Below, piece after piece: positions 43,375-54,189 of a stretch of DNA of 64,000 nucleotides (the stretch's first letter is position 1; the number at the start of each line of letters is the position of its first letter). The stretch covers positions 9,130,861 to 9,194,860 of the forward strand of contig OZ038498.1 in the NCBI GenBank assembly GCA_964036315.1, given 5' to 3'. The position numbers and the translations under genes are program-made. The DNA is from Acanthosepion esculentum (lineage: Eukaryota; Mollusca; Cephalopoda; Sepiida; Sepiidae). The notes under the pieces were generated by a model. The model saw only the letters and a program-made list of their open reading frames with translations. It had not been told where the DNA came from and searched no databases.

Positions 43375-43960
43375 AATAATGGAGAAAGCATTACCTCGAA
43401 CCATCGCCAGTGAGACACGCTGCAAGAGACACACCGTTTCGCGAGGCCCGTTCCTTAAATCGCGCCAATCCTCCGAAGGAACGCAATCGAACGAGTGCCA
43501 ATAACCCCTGAAGTCTCCACTGCCACAGGAGTAAAAAAAAATCTATCAGCAAGAGAAGAATATTTAACTATATTTTTTTATCTCTGCGTCCCGGGCGACT
43601 GACCCCGGCTCAACCGCGGACCTGATCAAATTACCGGCCAAAAATATATCCGCACGTGTTGCATCCCAAATCAACGACTTCCCCATTTTAAAAAGGAAAT
43701 GGTAATGCCATCCGGCCGCTTTCCATCACTACGGTCGAGGCCTACGGGTTCGATTTGGGAAGGGAACCCAGCAGCATTCAAACCTCTTCTGATTATGTCG
43801 TTAATTGCTGCATGCCGTGGAAAGCGACCGGTACTACGACGACAAGAGAGAGGATGCAAACCAAACTCATCGATGGAAGCTCCACATCTGCATCTGCGAC
43901 GCTCACATAATTTGAGTCCAAAACGGATCGCGACTCCGACCCGAGTTCACTCATAATATG
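43375..43960 (-). pseudogene. LINE C-terminal remnant, PD-(D/E)xK-like, GC-rich island
   Basis: Minus strand: RHAAINDIIRRGLNAAGFPS, GLDRSDGKRPDGITI, then after a shift of frame near 43690 GKSLIWDATRADIF and VEPGSVARDAEIKKYS; further on VAVETSGVIGTRSIAFLRRI. The RPDG.T...K...IWDAT pattern is the nuclease-like C-terminal domain known from a LINE group distinct from the two others here. G+C is much higher than in the flanks. Stops and two breaks make it inactive. Confidence 0.7.
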
Positions 43961-44633
43961 GAAGGGTACCGATAGATAAAGAGGGCACTGCGTTTTATCC
44001 ATTAAACTATTAATTCGTTTGAAGAGAAATGGATAGGTCAAATAAATAATTACAAGAACATCTTAAATATCTGATCGAAATTCTTCTGAATCTTATTATG
44101 TGTGGCCTTTCATTTGTTGATGGCTACAAAACAGACTCCGCGAAATTTATTAAAAGCAATAAGCCATTTTTATTGTGAAATATCCGTAATGATGCTAGCT
44201 TAATTATATCTTCTTCAGATCACGGTGTCAAGATGACATAACGGTGGCTGGATACATGGATATGAAAAGGCCAGCATAAAACTGAATGCTTCAAATTTGC
44301 ACATTTCCCTGTAAAAAAAAATGTGGGTAGATTCTCATTCGGGTCAGTTCGCCTTGAGTATGCTCATTGTTAGTTGATAGAACCATTGATATTTAAAACA
44401 ATGAAATGTTCCATTTTTTAGTCAATGTGGCAGAGAAAAAGAACTTTATGAATACGGAAATTGATTTATTGAATTTCATAAAAGTATTATATATCTATTT
44501 TACTGTTTAGCAGAAGAGGAAATAATCCCAGGGTTTAAAACAAAGTGAATAATCAGAAGAAATCAACCAAATAATTTCTAAAAAGCAAGAGTAATTTTAA
44601 ATCCAGATCAAACTAATGAAAATTTCACTTTAC

Positions 44634-44720
44634 CGTGGGATCAGAAATTATGTCGTTAGTACCAGAAAGAACTGCGATGGGGACGTCGACATTTGTAAAG
44701 TTCATTTTTGGCGGCTTCAT
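44634..44720 (-). CDS. Lipase B exon 9, catalytic aspartate
   Basis: Phase 0, acceptor TATCAG, donor GTAAAG. 29 residues: MKPPKMNFTNVDVPIAVLSG then TNDIISDPT. VP.A..[SG]G..D...DP is the strand carrying the triad Asp (in TND). NFT is a glycosylation sequon. The split between exons 9 and 10 has no counterpart in human LIPA as I recall it. Confidence 0.93.
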
Positions 44721-45039
44721 CTGATAGAAATAAAAAAAAAACATATATATATAAGACTGACTTTAGTCGGTTCATTGCATGGGAGACAACTCTACCATTA
44801 TTCTGATCTGTTGATTGCAAGCAAAAAAGAAAAGTGTTGTCTTAAATTTACTGTAATAAATTCAGTAGAGAGATTTAATTTCGTTGATTGATAGTTACCC
44901 AGAAAATGTGCCGTGAACAGAAATCACTGGAAATATTTTATCTGGTGTTTCATCATTGTCAATCTGAAGCATGGCATCTATATATAAAAACTGTTCAATA
45001 TCTACTCAATATTGATGAACTTTTAGCACATTTTTTAAG

Positions 45040-45940
45040 CAATTCCTCCAAGCAAGGCAGGAGTGTAACTAGCACGCAAGGGGTTAAAAAGGATTATGTA
45101 CAAGAGTAAAGAGGCGTGTTTGAGGAAAGGATACAGAGAAGATGAAGGAACAAGCTCAGGGTGTCAGATGTCGATTGACATTACACTTGAATATTTGAAG
45201 ATTATATTCATCGGGGAAGCAAGTAAGGGGAAGAGAGTTACGCAGACGGGAAGTGCGACGGAAGAAGCTGTTTGGGTAGAAGGGACGGTTACATTTAACC
45301 GTTTCGACAGTGAAAGGGTTGGACCGAGATGCCAACCTAGTAGCTCGCTTAAAGTCATGCAGTCTGGGAACCAGAGAAAGCAAATCTTCAAAACAGTTGC
45401 CGTGAAAATACTCGTAGAAGAGACAGAGTGAAGCCACGGCACATCTGTGAGAAAGCGACTGTAGACCTATCGCATTGCATATTCGTCTCTGGATTTTTTT
45501 TCGAGGACCTCGAGACGTACGTCGGGGGCACCAGACCATAATGATTTTCCAAGCGTAGCTTAGACGTGGCACAAGGCCGAAATATGGGGCACCCAGTGAG
45601 GATCGAACTCACTAATCAGTCGTAATTGTTTTAATGAGACAATCTTGCTAACCATTACACCGCCTCGAGGTGCTCAAAGTGATTTTCCAAGCGTAGCTCA
45701 GAGGTGGCACAAGGCTGAAAATATGGGGCACCCAGTGAGGATCGAACTCATTACTCAGTCGTAATTGTTTTAGCTAGACAAGCTTTCTAATCATTACACC
45801 GCCTCGAGGTGGCCGGGGATGGGCACCAGACCATATATGACAGCAATATTCCATGCAAGGACGGATGGTTGATTTATAGATTTGGAGGATGATGAAAACC
45901 TTTCTGGCACGACACAGAGAAACAACTTTCCTTGTGGTTG
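45040..45940 (-). pseudogene. LINE 3' remnant interrupted by a SINE pair
   Basis: Minus strand, dominant family: 45820-45940 codes for the SLCRARKVF segment and the TIRPCMEYCCHIWSGAH-like segment; after the SINE insertion the frame resumes with KIQRRICNAIG (45500), FYEYFHGNCFEDLLSLVPRL, RRTSRLRNSLPLTCFPDEYN and ends at the 3' mark near 45040. Frameshifts and stops present. Confidence 0.75.
45545..45815 (-). repeat. Two tandem SINE family 1 copies inside a LINE
   Basis: Two ~135-bp units in the same (minus) orientation, each with CACCTCGAGGCGGTGTAATG, GAGTTCGATCCTCACTGGG and GGCCTTGTGCCACCTCT-like tail. Their close match (few differences) indicates one insertion of a dimer or a local duplication after insertion. 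Confidence 0.8.
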
Positions 45941-46131
45941 ATGAAGCAATTGATTCAATGTATGTTTATGGAATGCAGCTAATAGAGAAGAAACAGTTAA
46001 TGGGCATAAATATCAATTACTTCATTTTAATTAATATTATTACTGAAGATATACAGATATTGTCGAATGATGAAGATATTGGACACTATATACCTTCAAG
46101 ATTATAAGTTCTCGATTTAAATCATCAATTA

Positions 46132-46632
46132 TATTGTTATTATTTTAAGACGTTTTTATGTTTATACATTCTTTTTATAGATACAAATATTTAAGTAAAT
46201 GCTCTGTTTATAATAAACAGTATTAAACAACATTTACCGGCCTGAATGTCCGAGAAGTTTTCATAGAAAAATTTCGTCCTCCGACAGGAATCGAACCTGT
46301 ATCCTATACGGAACCGTCATATAGCCTGACGTGCCTTAACCGATTCGGCCACAGAGGATCGTTCGGTTAGCAGTAAAATTGACCTTGCTAACCGAAATGC
46401 TCCTCTGTGGCCCAATCGGTTAAAGGCACGTCAGCCTATATGACGGTTCCGTATAGAATACCGTTCGATTCCTGTCGGAGGACGAAATTTTTCTATGAAA
46501 TTTTCTCGGACATTCAGGCCGGTAAATGTTGTTTTATATTGTTTATTATAAACAGAGCATTTACTTAAATATTTGTATCTATAAAAAGAATGTATAAACA
46601 TAAAAATGTCTTAAAATAATTGTCGGACTTTG
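46132..46632. repeat. 500-bp palindrome of two class II-tRNA-like SINEs
   Basis: Left arm (minus) 46132-46380 and right arm (plus) 46393-46632 are inverted copies, centre near 46387 (GGTTAGCA...TGCTAACC). Each holds a tRNA-like head: acceptor TCCTCTG/CGGAGGA, A-box TGGCCGAATCGG, B-box GGTTCGATTCC and a long variable arm. The anticodon loop GGCTATA lacks the usual U33, so it is a tRNA-like SINE head, not a working tRNA. Body GGCCGGTAAATGTTG, tail TTGTCGGACTTTGTCC. Confidence 0.85.
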
Positions 46633-46639
46633 TCCATTT

Positions 46640-47205
46640 CATATTGTTATTATTCTTAACGTTTTTATACTTTGTACTTAAATCGAAGATGTTTCGCTTG
46701 TACCATATTATTATTCCAAGAAACCCTTAATGTTCTGACTTGCATTATTCTGTAGTAACACGATTCTTATTCATTAAGAATTTAATTATATTTGTTTTTG
46801 TCTACTTAAAATGTAACGATTTTCCGGTGCTCCAAAGGCGAAAGTTTCGTGACATTTGTCTCCAAGATGGGCACATCTTGCTTTCAATACCTTCGTCTTA
46901 AAACCTCAGAATCTCCTTTACCCGAGGTTTTATGATTTAAATTTCATTAAAGTTCTTCATAAAGAGATAATGTTGAACATTTTTGGTAGAGAGATACCCT
47001 TGATATTTAATATTCATTTCTCGAATACATTACCTTTGACTATTCAATAAAATCACCCAAATAATTTAATAATTCTCTTTGCAAAAATAGATTATTTTAA
47101 ACGAATAGAAAAGAATAACTTATATAAGGTCAACATATAACGCACATTTAAACAAAATTCATCTATCATAACTGTACAGTTGACCACTCGTATTCGAGGA
47201 TACTC
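46640..47205. other. No recognisable feature
   Basis: AT-rich sequence of lipase B intron 8. Confidence 0.4.
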
Positions 47206-47209
47206 GTCT

Positions 47210-47615
47210 ACTAGGGCGGCTAGCTAATCCCTATTGCAAGCCCTTGCTCAGGTACATTCTCAGGGTTATACTGCAACTATGCTGAGCATACCTTAGTTAC
47301 AGTTTCTGGGAAAGGTGCGTGTTATCTAACGTGATCAACAATTTGAACAAGGCCAGCATTCTGAAGCCCTCGGCCACGATGACTTGTGACTTCGTGTTAG
47401 CGCGATTATCGAGGGCCCACAAGTGTTCCGTTTACCCAATTTCACTCACAAGGCTTGGGTCAACCTGTGGTATGATTTTCAGATACTTTCCAAGTGTGCG
47501 ATACACAGGTATCATCCAGAAGTCTCCTTCCTGACAAATCGACCATAGTGAGATTCGAACATGGGTCTCATGGTCAGAATGCGAACGTTCTAACCACTCG
47601 GCCACTATCATAACT
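47210..47615 (-). repeat. tRNA-derived SINE, family 3
   Basis: Minus strand: GTGGCCGAGTGGTTAGAACG (perfect A box TGGCCGAGTGG) and CATGTTCGAATCTCAC (B box), then body GGAAGGAGACTTCTGGATGA. The body appears to continue to about 47210 through CTAACACGAAGTCACAAGTC and GGCCTTGTTCAAATTG. Head resembles serine/leucine-type tRNA. Confidence 0.65.
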
Positions 47616-47925
47616 ACTAAACGCATAAAATGTTTTGTTATCAGCGATATTCGTCATATCTAACATGATTCGAAGGCCACGCAGGCAATTTGTCTCCACC
47701 AATATTAGGTTAAAAACGTCAGTAACTCGCTGTCGAATACATATTTGAAGAGAAGCAAGCCGCAAAATTTCATTAAAAAGCCTCTTCAGATATTCTATCT
47801 GACCGAGCTAAATAAAGCACTACAGGAGATGGATTTTAGCGGGTGCAATATCATGAAGCCATAAAAGTGTCTTACGTTGTACGCTCCTGCTTTCAAAGAT
47901 AAAAAGGCTTCTCTCTCTAACTTAC

Positions 47926-47927
<2 letters not shown>

Positions 47928-48017
<90 letters not shown>
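47928..48017. repeat. (CT)n then (TA)n
   Basis: About 18 CT units followed by about 26 TA units; compound microsatellite. Confidence 0.95.
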
Positions 48018-48020
<3 letters not shown>

Positions 48021-48129
48021 GTAATATGAAAACGAATAGAGTACAATTCTAACGTTCGTAACATTTAATTTAAAAGAAGGCTCAACAAAAAGTAAAGCAA
48101 TCTAATTTATTTTAGGATATTACATTGAA

Positions 48130-48200
48130 TACATGTCAAAAACACTTACGCAATTACAGTCGTGTTTCGATGCGTATCAAAGCCATTTCATCAGGCGATA
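48130..48200 (-). other. Hammerhead-like copy with broken stem I
   Basis: Minus strand: ATCGC, CTGATGA, AATGG..GCATC, GAAAC, ACGACTGTA. The core CUGAUGA/GAAA is intact, but the 3' strand of stem I (ATTGCG) does not pair with TATCGC. It is homologous over about 90 bp to the plus-strand copy at 48405-48490. Confidence 0.45.
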
Positions 48201-48415
48201 GTAAATTACTGGTGAGTGAACGATTTATTTAGGTTTATAAGCAAAATACAACCTTTTTTTACGAAAAAAAGAAAAAAACGTATGTCATATTCGATTGGTT
48301 GATCTGAGTAAAGCCCACAAACCTTATAACCCATTTTTTTTCTCTTTCTTTTTTGTAACAGAGCTTGTGTTTTGCTGTTAAACCTAAATAAATCGTTCAT
48401 TGGCCAGTAATTTAC

Positions 48416-48475
48416 AATCGCTTGATGAGATGCATTTGATACGTATCGAAACACGATTGCAATTCTGTAGCGATT
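48416..48475 (+). ncRNA. Hammerhead ribozyme candidate with C3 change
   Basis: Stem I 5' AATCGC (48416-48421), core UUGAUGA (48422-48428; consensus first base C), stem II GATGC/GTATC (48429-48433 with 48443-48447), GAAA (48448-48451), stem III ACA/TGT, GUA, then stem I 3' GCGATT (48470-48475), a perfect six-pair match. Predicted cleavage after A48469. The C3-to-U change breaks the C3-G8 pair and should strongly reduce activity. Inverted relative to 48130-48200, with about 220 bp between. Confidence 0.55.
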
Positions 48476-48499
48476 TTGACATGTTTTTGATGTAATATC

Positions 48500-48500
<1 letters not shown>

Positions 48501-48554
<54 letters not shown>
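48501..48554. repeat. (TA)n microsatellite
   Basis: About 27 AT units following the hammerhead-like element and preceding the SINE 4 tail. Confidence 0.95.
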
Positions 48555-48555
<1 letters not shown>

Positions 48556-48559
<4 letters not shown>

Positions 48560-48695
48560 CATCCGCAGACAGAGTGTTTCGCTGTATCACAGCTCTTCAG
48601 TGTGGCTAGACATCCGATTGCTTCAAGCCGGGATCGAAATCCAACAGATTTAAGTATCAGAGATCCTACCCCTAGGCTATCGTCGCACGCCAGAG
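48556..48695 (-). repeat. tRNA-derived SINE, family 4
   Basis: Minus strand: ACGATAGCCTAGGGGTAGG (A box TAGCCTAGGGG matches the consensus), GGATTTCGATCCCGGC (B box), then GATGTCTAGCCACACTGAAG and AGCTGTGATACAGCG. Same orientation as 22735-22870. Confidence 0.72.
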
Positions 48696-48830
48696 AGAAA
48701 GGGAAATTTGAACTTTTCTATACGAAATACGCCAGTGGCCAGGAGAACCCAATTCAGTTGAAGAGCAATGCATTCATAGCAGTAAGAGCCACTGTTTTTA
48801 AAATTACCTTTTTTCTCAAGAGAGCTCAAC

Positions 48831-48835
<5 letters not shown>

Positions 48836-48898
<63 letters not shown>
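48836..48898. repeat. (TA)n microsatellite
   Basis: About 31 AT units; follows TCAAGAGAGCTCAACCGG, a segment also found before the (TA)n at 23019. Confidence 0.95.
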
Positions 48899-48901
<3 letters not shown>

Positions 48902-48993
48902 TTAAAGAAAAAAATTCGCTCTGACTTAACATTGAGCTCTCAGGATTTCATCCTCCTTGGGATTATCCATACGGATTACCAAGATTTTCGTTA

Positions 48994-48997
<4 letters not shown>

Positions 48998-49068
<71 letters not shown>
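48998..49068. repeat. (TA)n microsatellite close to a lipase B exon
   Basis: About 35 AT units ending some 50 bp from the donor side of exon 8. Any open frame through it is a by-product of the repeat. Confidence 0.95.
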
Positions 49069-49120
49069 TGTTGGCTACATAACTAAGATGAAAAAAAGAA
49101 AACTGATTTCTAAAACTTAC

Positions 49121-49192
49121 CGTGCCATATTTAGCAAGGTTTTGCATTTTGTTGCCGTAATCGAATTTTTTTACTTCTTTGCTGCGAAGGAT
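49121..49192 (-). CDS. Lipase B exon 8 (72 bp)
   Basis: Phase 0, acceptor TGCTACAG, donor GTAAGT. ILRSKEVKKFDYGNKMQNLA then KYGT. The F..[FY]D[YW]G...N...Y segment is conserved in acid lipases. Human LIPA exon 9 is also 72 bp and phase 0. Confidence 0.92.
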
Positions 49193-49849
49193 CTGTAGCA
49201 AAAATATTTAGATATGTATTTTCAAAAGAACGTGTATGAAAGCTGAGAAGCGAATTATTTTAATGTTCAAAATATTTTACTCAAAGTTTAAAAGAATATT
49301 CCAAGGCGAATGTAAATTATTCAAACGACAGCATCACTGAAAACGTCTAGAATGCTAAAGTGCGTCGTAGTATATAAAGTCGCCATTTGCTTTTGGTGTG
49401 AATGTTCAGTGAATGAAATGATGACGATGTAGTTGGATAAATCTATGATCCTTGGCAATGGACCGAAAAATCGTAAAAGATGAAGTTGTTCGTATTACCT
49501 ATCTTCTAGGGAGGAACTGGAAAATTCGAAGAGATTAAAAGAAATGAAATAATTAAAAGCATTTAGATGACAGCATGACTGAAATTGACGAGATTACTGA
49601 AGAGATTCTAGTAATATTAAAAGAATTTGATATCATTTGATCTTCAGGGAAAGCCACCAGTTTCGAGTGGCACAAAAAACTCTACGTGTATGGAAAATCA
49701 AAGAATTGTTTATAAATCTATGAAATAATTTTAGCCGATGAAATTCTCTTTTGTTTCGAATAAAAAAAATTATTTGTTGACTATTTTATGAATAATTATT
49801 TGTGGTGAGAGACAATAAAACACAGATCCAACCAATTGGATATATGCGC

Positions 49850-50650
49850 GTATTTTGTCTTTGTACATATAGATTGAGACAAGTGTGGAACCTAGTTAAA
49901 AATTGTAGAAAAATTCAATAGATTTAAGTAATATAACTAAAAATCTAAATTTTCTACCGATATCGGCTCGCGCAGAAATCGACTCATTTTTATGCAAAAA
50001 ATAGGCTCAAGGGTTCAAATGTCCACATTCGCAATTACTAACCAACCTGCGACCTTATCTCAAACGCTACTCCAGCTTTGAAAAAAGCCTTCAATTTTCA
50101 GCCGATCACAAGTTGTCTGCTTCGAAATTTGAAAGCAATAACACCCCATCTAAAAACAGATATTTAAAAATTGGGAAAAATATTTATTAACTAATAAACA
50201 TCGGATTTTAGTAAATCTTACTTTTAGCTTCCTTGAGGATATACTCTCTTATAAATATCGTCGCATAAATTCAGAAAATCAGTTATCAGTTTTTCAGTAA
50301 ACCTTCGGCCATTGTTGTTGTGCGATGCTGATTAATCACACCTTTCATATAATTAATTTCTTTTCACATATTTATTGAGTGATTTCTTACAATAGCCTCG
50401 CGATTTTAAAGTAAATTAAGCAACACGTAAAACATACGAACGGAGCTGTGTAAACAAAGTGATCGTAGTAGTAGTATAAATAAGGTAAACCATTAGCTTT
50501 GGCTACTACTGTGTTCACACTGGTCATTGCACGCGTACATAAAACAACGTAATTACGTGACTCTCTTAAGTAAACGCATTCAGCTTTTCAATAATTCTAA
50601 CGCAGTTATTTTTGTTGTGTTCTAAAAAACAAAAACAAAACATTAATTAT
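49850..50650 (+). repeat. Dispersed repeat D1, copy 1
   Basis: Pairs in order with 57350-58130: AATTGTAGAAAAATTCAATA, GATATTTAAAAATTGGGAAA, TATTTATTAACTAATAAACA, TTTTTCAGTAAACC, and GCGTACATAAAACAACGTA. Similarity is patchy (old copies). No coding or tRNA-like head seen. Confidence 0.6.
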
Positions 50651-50856
50651 TTCTTTCCTTCGCTTTTTCCTCTACACAAGTACACAAGTCGGGGAAATGG
50701 AAAATAAGATTTCGGCAATCAGTTATGTAAGGTGCATACAATTAGATAAATCAATCAGTGATCCCAAGAAAAAAGGTTGTGTTTTGCTCCGACATCAGTA
50801 ATCAAAACTTCATAGAATCGATACAATTGGTACATTGTAATATTAAATTTTCATTT

Positions 50857-51350
50857 AGTTTGTTTTGTTTTGTTTTGTTTAACGGCATATCAACCTCAAT
50901 GGGTTATTTAATGCCGAAAACCTTTCTTTGCTGGTAATATTTTTGTTTTATCAAAAATCTATTTCTGGTAATATTTTTTCCTCAAAAATGTATAGCTGGT
51001 AATATGATTTTAAAAAATGTATTGCTGATAATATTGTTTTCAAAAACGTATTGCTGGTAATAGTTTTTCTTCAAAAATTATTTCTGGTAATAATTTTTTA
51101 CACAGTATTTCTGGTATTAAAACTTAGTTTTACACTTTCATAATGCTTTTTACCTCAGTTTCGAGGTTAACTACTTGCCCATAGCTGGGACCCTTACAGG
51201 TGCTACCACCCCGGGTCAGGGTGGACCTGGGAACACCAGCATTTAAGAGATGGTTCCACGCTCCTCAAAGTCTCCTGATCAGAGGTCTTGCTGTTGGACG
51301 TAGTTTATCGTCTTACGCTGGACGCGGATGTAGTTTATCGTCATACCCAG
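50857..51350 (-). repeat. Interspersed repeat R1, inverted copy
   Basis: Starts with (GTTTT)n and CATATCAACCTCAATGGGTT, continues with several GCTGGTAATATTTTT-type units, ACACTTTCATAATGC, the CCGGGTCAGGGTGGACCTGG block and GATCAGAGGTCTTGCTGTTG, ending with two CGTAGTTTATCGTC copies. Nearly full length, about 490 bp. Confidence 0.75.
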
Positions 51351-51534
51351 GACGTCAATTTTGATTTAGTTGCAGCACATCAATAAAACTTTTTAAAAAA
51401 GAAAGACAAAATATTTTAAAATCTTACCAGGTTATCATAATCAGAAAATCAGGAATATGGTGGATCGAATTACATTCCTTTATCTAAATTCAGTCGAAGC
51501 TTTTTATGCCCGAGTTAAAATATCTTCCGAAATT

Positions 51535-51965
51535 ATTATTTCTTCTTCTTCTTCTTTATCGTCTTCTTCTTCGTCTGTTTCTTTATCTTCTTCAGCATCT
51601 TCCTCTTCTTCTTCTACTTCTTCTTCCTCTTCCTCTTCATCTTCTTTTTCATCTTCTTCCTCTTTTTCTTCTTCATCTTCTTCTTCTTCATCTTCTTCTT
51701 CTTCTTCTTCTTCATCTTCTTCTTCTTCCTTTTCTTCATCTTCTTCATCTTCTTCATCTTCACCTTCCTCTTCTTCTTCTTCTTCATCTTCCTCTTCATC
51801 TTCTTCCTCTTCCTCTTCTTCTTCTTCATCTTCTTCTTCCTCCTCTTCTTCATTTTCTTCTTCATCTTCTTCTTCATTTTCCTCTTCTACTTCTACATCT
51901 TCTTTTTCTACATCTTCTTCCTTTTCTTCTTCATCTTCTTCATCTTCTTTTTCTTCTTCTTGTCG
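51535..51965 (+). repeat. (TTC/TTCTTCATC)n pyrimidine tract
   Basis: About 430 bp of TTC-rich sequence, almost all pyrimidine on the plus strand. It creates long Ser- or Lys-rich open frames (51457-52008 and inverse) that are not genes. Potential for triplex formation. Confidence 0.93.
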
Positions 51966-52009
51966 TGTACCATCTTCTTACCCTTTAACGATTAGCAATG
52001 TATTTTAAT

Positions 52010-52340
52010 GTTCATTTCATTCCTTTTAGTGCAAGCCAAAAGCTCGTTAGGTAGGTTACTGTTTCCTTCTACCTCTCTTGCCTTCAATATGTCCTGTGAG
52101 TGTCAAATTTCCCAAGCCCTCTTTTCTCATGTGTTTCAGAAATTACAATATTCTCTTTCTGATCTTAAGCAAAAGTGTTTTATTTTTGTTTCCAATTTCC
52201 TTAAAACTTCCTTCTTGCTCTGGTGTTCCGTCCATGGTGTTCTCAGCATTTTTCTGCTGCCTCGAGAATCCTCTTCATCTATGACGAAATTCTGCAGCTT
52301 TAACTTCCATATAGTCGGACAGATATTACATGGTAATTCA
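52010..52340 (-). pseudogene. LINE 3' remnant (same family as 23880)
   Basis: Minus strand: a segment matching FLGHTMRK..LENLTLTGHIE (here HMRKEGLGNLTLTGHIEGKR), followed by GRRKQ-like residues. Its homologue is at 25330-25400. Truncated and frameshifted. Confidence 0.65.
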
Positions 52341-52501
52341 GCACTCTTTTCTCTTCCGTGGCTTCAGTGAACTTAGCATCACACGAGTCCTTAAACTACA
52401 CCTTCATTTTCATGGATATTTAAATTCTTAATGGTGTGCATATATTATTTCGTGTTTACCCACCCTCTCACTCTCTCTCTATCTCTATCTCTCGCACACA
52501 C

Positions 52502-52503
52502 GC

Positions 52504-52554
<51 letters not shown>

Positions 52555-52669
52555 TGAACATGGAAGTCAACACTTAGAGGCTGTTCACTTTGATATTTAC
52601 ACACGCTCTATCTCTGATATTGAGCACTTTATCCCATAAATATAGCACACTTTAAGACTATATTTCTTC

Positions 52670-52749
<80 letters not shown>
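52502..52749. repeat. (TA)n tracts flanking half of foldback element F1
   Basis: (TA)n at 52502-52549 and 52676-52749. Between them are GTGAACATGGAAGTCAACAC TTAGAGG (one arm only) and CACACGCTCTATCTCTGATA...TATAGCACACTTTAAGAC, the outer part of F1. The second hairpin arm has been lost. Confidence 0.85.
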
Positions 52750-52752
<3 letters not shown>

Positions 52753-53105
52753 ATGTGCATGTACGGTTGTTCACATTGTTTTTAAAGTATATCTTTTTTT
52801 ATGTGTCATTCAACAAGCTTGTGAAAAATCGTTTTGCTCCACGGATGCACACAAAAAACGAACACATATTGACATGCATACATTAACATACATTCTGTGG
52901 TAGCATAAACCAACATTTTCAGTATTTAATTTGATTTTATGGAAATAGTATTACTATAAAAATAATCGAAAAAGAATTTGAATAATTTCTTTGTGCATAA
53001 CTACATCATTTTCGATTGATTCACAAACATTAATTTTCGATTAAGCGGAAAGGTTATTTCTTTTTCGCCAGACATTTGGGAAGATATAAAAAAATGAAGA
53101 TGACG
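52750..53105. other. No recognisable feature
   Basis: AT-rich part of lipase B intron 7. Confidence 0.4.
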
Positions 53106-53107
53106 AG

Positions 53108-53131
53108 TTCTCTCTCTCTCTCTCAGTCACA

Positions 53132-53186
<55 letters not shown>

Positions 53187-53208
53187 ACACACACACTCAC
53201 ACACAAAC
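53108..53208. repeat. (CT)n and (CA)n microsatellite
   Basis: CTCTCTCTCTCTCT followed by about 40 CA units with two interruptions. Confidence 0.95.
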
Positions 53209-53886
53209 GATGTTGACTGGTTTAAATACCAAATTAGAAATAGTGATCATTTTTTCCCAAAAGTATTATACACCTTCATTCTACGTGATTCCTTCCAGAC
53301 CAAGTTCCTCCTCTTTGTTGTTTATTTTTCACGATGTATTAAACATATTCTATCCATGTATTCACGATATTCCAGAATGTTGTCGAATCTTATTCTGGGT
53401 TATCACCTCCTCCCGCACAAATCATATCTTGTATTTACGTCCTCGTATTTTAAACTACGAAGGACCCCCCATAATAAAAATTGGATGTTGCCACAGATCT
53501 TGAAAAAGAATGTAAACCATTTTAAAAACAGGGAATACTGACAGTTGAAACAACACCACAGTAAGCTAAGACATGTATATAGCCTCGTTAAAATCCAGTT
53601 CTCTAAGATCTATTGTCTAACGGTTGATATTTCATTTGTTACTTTACTGACAGAAAAGAACCGGATATGACGTGTGTGGAGGAGATACGCATGCTTCACT
53701 ATAATATGTTTTGTCAATATTCCGAAACACAAGAGACATGCGAATAAAGTGAGTGAATACTTGGCCAGACAGATGCGAAAAAGCAGACGACACTGGCAAG
53801 AGAATTCGTTTAAAAAGAAAAAACATATCGAATGATTAAAACATTTTGTTTAGAAAAATTCAGACAAAAATTGTTTACCAACTTAC

Positions 53887-53958
53887 CTGAGCCCAGTGAA
53901 TCAAATTTTGGACAGAGCCGCCGGCTGGTGTGTGCATATAATAAACAGCAATTCGAGA
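53887..53958 (-). CDS. Lipase B exon 7 (72 bp)
   Basis: Phase 0, acceptor TTCAG, donor GTAAGT. SRIAVYYMHTPAGGSVQNLI then HWAQ; 18 of 24 residues equal gene A's exon 7 (11012-11083). Conservation in both paralogues against the eroded surroundings argues that both are functional. Confidence 0.94.
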
Positions 53959-54189
53959 CTGAAGAAAATCAAACATGGAAGAAGGAAAAAAATTAGACGA
54001 GAAGGAAAAAGAAGTAAGAAGGAGAAAAAGAAGAAAGGATAAAGACAAAAATTAAAATTTTATATCGAATTTGCCATCCGCCATGTGGTTTAGGCAATTA
54101 TATTTGTAGCACTTAATTCTCGCAGAAGAGCCCACGGTTGGGAGAAGATGTTTACTTTTGGTTAGGGCTTTGCAGCTGCTACCACCAGT

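Noticed and set aside
44616..45109. Plus-strand frames near lipase B exon 9
   Set aside because: Antisense to the exon and without recognisable domains.
46295..46375. Possible functional class II tRNA gene on the minus strand
   Set aside because: Acceptor and T arms pair, but the anticodon loop lacks U33 and the sequence is part of a repeated SINE with body and tail.
48602..49198. 198-codon plus-strand frame with Ile-Tyr runs
   Set aside because: Runs through two (TA)n tracts and a SINE and lies opposite to real lipase B exon 8.
51457..52008. Long serine-rich open frame (183 codons) and its Leu- and Lys-rich counterparts
   Set aside because: Produced by the (TTC)n tract; same open property in several frames, no start context or domain.
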